Origin: Sipunculus nudus
Taxonomy: Eukaryota; Annelida; Sipuncula; Golfingiida; Sipunculidae
DNA length: 64,000 nucleotides
Assembly: GCA_026874595.1 (NCBI GenBank)
Contig: CM049311.1
Coordinates: 46,069,676 to 46,133,675, forward strand
Direction: 5' to 3'
Shown here: positions 57,571-64,000 of the stretch, piece after piece
Position numbering within the stretch: the stretch's first letter is position 1
How the letters are laid out: each line of letters opens with the position of its first letter
Program-made: the position numbers and the translations under genes
Notes under the pieces: generated by a model
Database searches by the model: none
What the model was told of the DNA's origin: nothing
The model's input: the letters and a program-made list of their open reading frames with translations, nothing else

Positions 57571-57571
57571 T
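57513..57571. repeat. Compound (AT)n(GT)n microsatellite flanking the solo LTR
   Basis: (AT)n to about 57,544, then (GT)n to 57,571. It is the right-hand half of the microsatellite split by the LTR. Confidence 0.9.
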
Positions 57572-59179
57572 CAAAATGTACTTAGATTTTAGTCTTTTTA
57601 GTTTTATGGAGTTAATGGAGGTTAAATTTAGAGTTTGTCATGAGTCATTTCCGTATCTGATCCATCTTGATATGGTTAAAAACCAAAAATCATAAATCAT
57701 TGCCGGATTTACACATGAGTTAAGCGCCAGGCCCACATATAATGTGGGGAACCTCGGCCTCCTAAAAAATCGAAAATAATTTATGTTTGCATCTGAAAAG
57801 GGAATAAACTGTTATATTATATTATATTATATATTATATATTTTATTACATTGTACTGTGTACATTATATTTATTTTGCTTCGTTTTGTAACATTACATC
57901 TTGTATTATATATCAACCTGTGTCATGCAATGACTGGCAAGGAGACACAGGTAATGGAGTGTGAGCCGTTTCAAGATGGGACGACTATAATCGAATCGAT
58001 TATTGGCAGTGCCGGACTAAAACCAGTTGAGACCTTATATGGTAATGGTTTAAACACCTGATGAAGTGTGAACAAAACCTCTTTCTTCACTTTATATACT
58101 GAATTTTACTGTTGATATAAAGTTTTCTAGTCTATATAACAAGTGTACAAAGTGTATTCTTGGCCGGACCCCTTAGACCCCCTTTGGTCCGCTTCTGCTA
58201 CTATAACAAGGTATGCATATATACCCGTTTCTTTCTTTAGGAACAGCTTCCTTGGATTAAGATATACATTTGATTCATCTTTCATATCTTCCTTACATCA
58301 AACAATATTTCTAACAATAATAATATATGTAACCATGCAATCAAAGATCTTCGAAAATCTGAATGCCCCCGCGATCCATTCTGGTTCGCAAATGTAAACA
58401 TCATCACTGGCCATGCAGGTCTTCAAGGTAAACATATATATATACATATGTATGAATTTTTTTGCCATAAGCGCAGCGCCACAAAATAAGTGTAAAAGCA
58501 TTTGTACATATATTTTGGAGACAGTATTCTACTGAAAAAAATGTTATTTCATTTTATTTTTTAGAATATAAAAAAAATGAGCCAACATTCCTCATCTCAT
58601 TTATTACATCCCCCAACCCAGATAAAAGGTCCGGTTACCGAGTTTATCAGCTGGTATAATATAATATGTTTACATGAAAATTTCCCATGACCACATTTTC
58701 CAGCTTCAATTAAGTCTAGCAGTAACATTTTGTCATTTCTTTTATTGAGTAGTTTTACCGTCAGTATATATTTTCAACTTTGCCTTAATGAGCTCGCCAG
58801 GTCGTTAGGCCCTAATCAAGTTACATATGAGATATACAAGCCTCGGGTTAATGTATCCTCGTCCCGACAAGCTGTAATGCCGCCACTTCTTGGCATATAA
58901 TAGAAAGGAAATGAAAGGCATGCAAGCAATGGAGGCCACGCCGAAACCTATATGGTCGTGTTATTCTTGTCGAGGCCGAAGTCCACACTCATCGCTTGAT
59001 TTACTAATTTGACATGTGTCACGTCAACATGCTATGTGTTCTTGACATATTTCTAATGTGACAGGTAAACTGTTAACACAAAGCAGAATCGTGTCGTATA
59101 CATAACTTATATGACTGCCGTGCAGTCACCCGGCTGTATGAATGTGTATATATTTTATTCCGCTCTCTGATTCAAAGTG

Positions 59180-59180
<1 letters not shown>
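57572..59180. other. Stretch without supported gene
   Basis: AT-rich with 'attatattatattatatattatat' at 57,815-57,840. Positions 58,780-59,050 are less AT-rich and non-repetitive ('gagctcgccaggtcgttaggccctaatcaag', 'ggcatgcaagcaatggaggccacgccg') without a long frame, so possibly regulatory. No exon call. Confidence 0.4.

Positions 59181-59182
<2 letters not shown>

Positions 59183-59269
<87 letters not shown>
59183..59269. repeat. (AT)n microsatellite
   Basis: About 43 dinucleotides with a single G interruption at 59,221. Confidence 0.95.
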
Positions 59270-59270
<1 letters not shown>

Positions 59271-59396
59271 CCCCCGTTATATAAGCATTGTACAAGCTGC
59301 TGAGTCATTAATGTCGCGGTCTGTTTGTTTCCACAGTTTTGAAAATATACCAAGTAGTTATTATTCAAATGTCTTCTTCTAATAAAAATAAAAATA

Positions 59397-59403
59397 ATAA
59401 TTA

Positions 59404-59458
<55 letters not shown>

Positions 59459-59511
59459 TTAATAATAATAATAATAATAATAATTATTATTATTATTATT
59501 ATTATTATAAT
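59397..59511. repeat. (TAA)n / (TTA)n palindromic trinucleotide array
   Basis: (ATA)n runs from about 59,405 to 59,482 and switches directly to (TTA)n up to 59,510. The two arms are complementary and can form a long hairpin. Confidence 0.95.
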
Positions 59512-61435
59512 TCAGTGATTGTTCATTACATTCTTTTTTTAAATTTCAATCCGAAAACCAAAGCGAATGCAAGAACTTATTTTTATTGACAATTCTGAAC
59601 AAACAAAAAAATCTGTCATGACTTACAGGTCACAGATTTGGACTGAACGTTAACCATAAGACAACATAACTATTTTTGTTTCACATTCTCAGTGGAGCTT
59701 TCAGTATTTACAAAAGACACACAATGAAATGATTTCCATCGCTAACGCTACTTGCCTATATGTGAGATTCCCCTCACTCCCGGTCTATTAGGTCTATCAG
59801 GGTCTGCAGGAGGGGAGTAATCAAAGAAAAGATATTTGGGGCTTTGGAATGAAATGAATGTTTTATTTATGTGCGATGCATATATTCGATACACGATATG
59901 TTTAACTCCAGCAGTCAACGAATACGTGTTTTGGTTCATAACGAAAGAAACGGGTATAATTTAAAGTGAAAAGTCAGTCCCAAGCGTTGGACTCGGTATA
60001 GTTCAAACAACATTCTCGTAAAAACACATTTTTTGTCTTAATGGTTTGATCCAGTGATTTTTACGAAACCTGACGTGCACATGAACATCCATAGCTTGGG
60101 AACCAGTTCAGTTCTGCCGTGATGTCAACCACAGCTACAAAAGAAACTAGATAGCCGTGTAATTGTAACAGTTACCTACCGTATATTATCAGCATAGTTA
60201 AGTACAATTACTAACGCTATATAGCCACGTAGTGCAAGTGAATATTATGACGTAAGTGAGATATTAACGGGCTTCTTGCTGTAATAAATGGCCCATAGCG
60301 CACGGATTGGGGCGAGGGGGCGGGTACCTGACACCCAACACGCCAGGAAATTCCCGAGGGCCCTAAGGCTCCCAGCCGGCTAAATATGAAAAATCATAGG
60401 GAAAGTTAGACACTGGCCGAATGAAGCCCCTCATGACGTAACGTGTCATGTGGGAAGCTCCCTAGTAACGCACCCGGTGACCCAACGTGCCAGTCTGGTT
60501 GTGTAAGGCGGGGACCCCCGGCCGGGCTGGGGGTTTCTATCTCACGCTCAATGCCCACGGGATAAAAGTAGTTATCATTTAACCGCAAACTAACCGAATC
60601 AGTGTCGTCACACCTCATAACTTAAAACTCAGCGGTTAAGGCTAGAAGTCCCATGTACGACATCATGTGAATGCAATGACGCACCTGTATACAGGTATCC
60701 CGATTAAAAAGACCCTGTCCAAACCACAAGGATTTAAAAAAAAATGAAAGGGTTAAACCTTAGATACCTGTACCCTAAAGTATCAGCATTGCGCATGCAT
60801 GTAACATGGATTACATAAATATGTATATACATGTATATAGTAAACGCGTCAATGCGCTTTTGAGATCTATGCATGCATGGCTTTTCCAACGAAAGGAAGA
60901 ACACTTCATTTCTAATTGTGAAATAAAATCCAATTATCCTTTTCATATGTCTTCAAATCATTTTACATGTAACAGGTATACAGACGTGTATTAAGGTTTT
61001 GTTATGACATATAGTAACAAATATATTACTATATTATTAAGATTATTAACTTATATATATAAAATACAATTCATTGATTTTCATTTTTTAATTGATATTT
61101 TTAAAAATATACACAATAATATTCATGCGATCATAGTATTGTTAAAACTCACATGCAGTGTGTTTGTAAAATGATTGTCATATTGTATTTAATTGATATA
61201 AATTGCGCTTGTAAAAAACACTTTCTTACATGTAGTTCTTTCATTCAAATTCAAAGGAATTAGCTCATCAAATACATCGGTTACATCTTGCTGCATGCAG
61301 GAAAGTGCATGATTCAGTTCCGAGAAGACTTTTATGCATATTTAACTATGTAGGATATAAGGATATGTGTGTGTGTGTTTTGTGTGTGTGTAACATGTAG
61401 CTAGAGAATGTGTTATCAGTAAACACGTATATTTC
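59512..61435. other. Stretch without supported gene, with a GC-rich island at 60,295-60,560
   Basis: The patch 60,295-60,560 is strongly GC-rich for this window ('cggattggggcgagggggcgggtacc', 'ggcggggacccccggccgggctggggg'). It contains no long frame and no repeat match here. The 70-residue minus frame 60,406-60,618 lacks a motif. The remainder is AT-rich; a (GT)n run lies at 61,366-61,391. Confidence 0.45.
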
Positions 61436-61437
61436 CT

Positions 61438-61585
61438 ATGTTACGGGGTGACATAAAAGCGCACCGAATGGTGAAGCTTGCTTTGTTAGCGAAGCGGTTG
61501 GTGCGCCGGACTTGCGCGCCACCAACATGGGTTCGTATCCGGGTACAGCCCAGTGTTTTCCCCTGAGCAATTTGTCTTCCTGAAA
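61438..61585 (+). mobile_element. tRNA-like dispersed element, copy 3 (uninterrupted)
   Basis: 'tgttacggggtgacataaaagcgc', then the A-box-like 'tagcgaagcggttgg', 'ccggacttgcgcgcc', the B-box-like 'gggttcgtatccggg', 'cagcccagtgttttcccctgagcaatttgtcttcc'. This copy shows that the element is about 150 bp and contiguous, and it provides the reference for the LINE-split copy. The right terminus has decayed (cctgaaac instead of cgtaaca). Confidence 0.8.
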
Positions 61586-62340
61586 CTTTCAGTAAATGTC
61601 TGATACACACTTCCACAAAATTCTATATAGAATATATAAGAATAAAATGTCATTTAGAAGGATTTTCAGTAAATGTATGTAAAAAAAAAAATCACTAATC
61701 TCAAAAGATTAACTGGTGCAATACCATGGCTTATACCAGTTTCTGCGCAGTTTGTGATGATATATATAGATATAGTAGGGTTGCATTGAATTTTAATGAT
61801 TTATGTGAGTAATTATGCAATATATTCGGATTATTGTAACTGATGTCTTAATTTTTCTTATATCATTAAATACACGAAATACCTTGTCCTGATACTTATA
61901 TATTATAATTTAATATGTCAACGGTAAAACAGGCAAAAATATTAAATGTATCAATTTATTTAAAAAAATAAAATCAATTTAGAAGGTGTAAAACTATTAA
62001 AGGTTTCCCTCTTTTATACCAAATAACTACTTTTACATATATACTTGTATATAATACAGCATTTAACCATTAACTTTAACTTTAACAACGAAAAATATTA
62101 ATTCTATATATATAGGTAAAAACTGGGACAAGTTATTTACAAGTGGATTTAAGAATAGATAGAATTTTTCATTTATTTTAACAGTCAACTTACAAATCGA
62201 ATACCACAGTCGATCAACTATAGGCTGCAGTGTGTGTGTCTATCGGTAGATCAGAGAATCCATGAAATTTACAATCTGTATAAACGGGGCCATATAGAGG
62301 AGCATTTATTTAATTTTGATTATATATATTTTTTTCAGAA

Positions 62341-62391
<51 letters not shown>

Positions 62392-63155
62392 TACATTGGT
62401 AGATTTTGATCGGATATAGGGTGTAACATATATGTTAAAATTCGGTTGACTCTCTTAAAATAGGCGACCCCCTGATATTGCAATATCAGATCGGTTATTT
62501 CATGGATACATCACCCATATCCGCTCGTTTTCAAAAGGCATCATTTTGAACATAGCGATTTCGAGATGATTCCATCCTCCAATTTATAGTTTCATCTAAT
62601 ATACCTCAGTCTTTCAATTTAATTATCTTCTGTTGAGAAAACATGTCTGACATGGCATCCTTCAATGACCTTATTGGATCGATAAAAAAAGCTAGCCCAC
62701 AATAGGTTGATGAATGTTTAATAAAATATAAATTACGACAAGCAATAAGGCCCAAATTATTCCGTATAACCAAAATATATATATATCCCATATAATGTTG
62801 AGGGAGTGAGTGAGTGATGAAAGTATTTATATTCTGGGAGCTTGGTTGAAAGTCCCCCATGGATGTCCCACTGATATTTTCATGATTTATCGTGATATTC
62901 ATGCAGGTAGAGTATAAGATACCTCCGACTCGCTCTACATGTAACCATCCACACATGTTTTGTTTCCACCTGACAAAGTCAATGAGCTTACTGTTGGACC
63001 GAGTAATTTAAAGTTTAAATTTTCAATAATTTCATATATTTTATTTTATTAAATATGAAATAAAAAGTCACATTATGAATCGTTAAAAGTATGAATGATG
63101 ACGCGCTCCCGGTTTTTATTAAGTCTCGCGATGTCGTGTCCATGGCCAGGTCCGG
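61586..63155. other. Stretch without supported gene, with (AT)n at 62,343-62,388
   Basis: Very AT-rich. No exon or matched repeat. The 116-residue minus frame 62,606-62,956 is not supported by motif or splice signals. Confidence 0.45.
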
Positions 63156-63318
63156 TGTAATAGGCCAGAATAAACCCCCCTTATTCTATACCCGGGTATA
63201 AACTGGCCTAGGCCAGAATATACCCCGGGTATAAAACGGGCTAGGCTATTTTATACCCCGGGGTATAATCTAGCCCAGTCTATTTTATACCCCTCTGGGC
63301 TGAATTATACCCCCTTGT
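63155..63318. repeat. Cluster of 'ggccnga.tataccccgggtataaa' palindromic units
   Basis: About five imperfect units of roughly 30 bp: 'aggccagaataaacccccc', 'attctatacccgggtataaact', 'ggcctaggccagaatatacc', 'ccgggtataaaacgggctagg', 'ctattttataccccgggg', 'tataatctagcccag', 'tctattttatacccctctggg'. Palindromic cores include 'tacccgggta' and 'ggcctaggcc'. Alternate orientation of 'tatacccc' and 'ggggtata' suggests hairpin potential. Confidence 0.75.
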
Positions 63319-64000
63319 TGCTTCTCATATGTTTTATATATATATCAATAAAAAACAGCTGTGCTTAACACAATAGTTAATTTAAATGGACTTAGTCATT
63401 GTGTCTGATAAAATAAGAACTATTTTTTAACGATATAGCTAAAACTCAGTTTTCGTGTTATGAGCGATTAATTCTATTTGCGGCATTTATGTTAGTATGT
63501 ATACTTATAAGTTTTGTCTTGTATATGAACCTAAATAACTTCATTATGCCTGCATGATCTCATGCATGCAAGTAATAATTATAATGATTGTTTGGGGCTT
63601 CTCTGAGGCTTGAGTTTCTCTATAGGAGATCGTGGTTTCTGTGAGATGGTTTCCTTGGGTGGGGGTGGGGGGGTGTCCCTGAGGTGGATCGTGGGGTTGG
63701 GGGGGGGGGGGGGGGCTTCCTGAGATTGGTAATCTGAATAATACATTATGGTATTAAACATACTTAATGTATAGAGTGCATCAAAACATATATCTACATA
63801 CATATACATATAAATTTAAGAAGATTATAATTATAGAGAATTATCCTCTCAGTCTGCTGTCATTATTCCATGTGCAAGGAAACATTTTAAATCAGTTTTT
63901 CTCAGTTTATAGTATCAATAAATACAAAAAATATTTAAAATAACGAGGCTTCTATTCAATTACATATATATGTGTGTGACCCTTGGGTGTGTGTTTGTGA
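63319..64000. other. Stretch without supported gene, with poly-G tract
   Basis: Positions 63,655-63,714 are G-rich, including an uninterrupted run of about 18 G ending at 63,714. It is preceded by 'ggtgggggtggggggg'. The minus frame that yields 'PPPPP' is a by-product. The right edge is AT-rich. Confidence 0.5.

Overview
This is an AT-rich eukaryotic nuclear window with introns, few exons and very dense repeats. It has no operons, prokaryotic genes, rRNA or CRISPR. The composition and repeat types suggest a lophotrochozoan, most likely a mollusc (probably a bivalve). These include several non-LTR retrotransposon groups, a tRNA-derived SINE with a metazoan-type central domain, repeats opening with runs of 'gtccgtccgtc', repeats carrying 'gaccttgacctt...aaggtcaa', and many (AT)n and mono-C/G tracts. 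The taxon is an inference from repeat style, not from a marker gene.

Layout. 1-830: 55-bp minisatellite. 1,578-10,413 (+): three candidate 3' exons of a gene for an acidic/lysine-rich then RS/RD-rich (splicing-factor-like) protein. Its roughly 7.8-kb intron is filled by nested direct duplications of one dispersed repeat. 10,690-11,575: 67-bp and 18-bp minisatellites just after the polyA signal. 11,660-14,340: more dispersed repeats. 14,370-14,580 (+): a promoter-like block with three copies of GTTTCGGTTTCG (IRF/ISRE-like) and a short first coding exon. 15,800-18,681 (-): a long single-exon gene for an unrecognised basic protein, whose last codons form the terminal unit of a higher-order 233-bp minisatellite. 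19,130-26,240: dispersed repeats plus a SINE. 30,200-31,410 and 35,200-35,610: decayed LINE and RTE 3' ends. 35,840-39,650: tRNA-like elements, one split by a 3.2-kb 5'-truncated LINE. 42,349-43,126 and 56,610-57,512: two related solo LTRs in opposite orientation. 43,285-44,149: a non-autonomous pogo/Tigger-like DNA transposon. 48,040-64,000: mostly gene-poor, with microsatellites, one LINE 3' remnant and one weak coding-like patch.

Only three loci look like host genes: the RS/RD gene, the ISRE-promoter first exon and the minus-strand 659-residue ORF. They do not form a recognisable pathway. Most sequence is mobile-element debris, and the most informative observations concern how elements nested, duplicated and met gene ends. 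I found no convincing unknown multi-gene system. The best leads are the ISRE-like promoter, the higher-order minisatellite continuous with a coding 3' end, and the tRNA-like element with palindromic ends.
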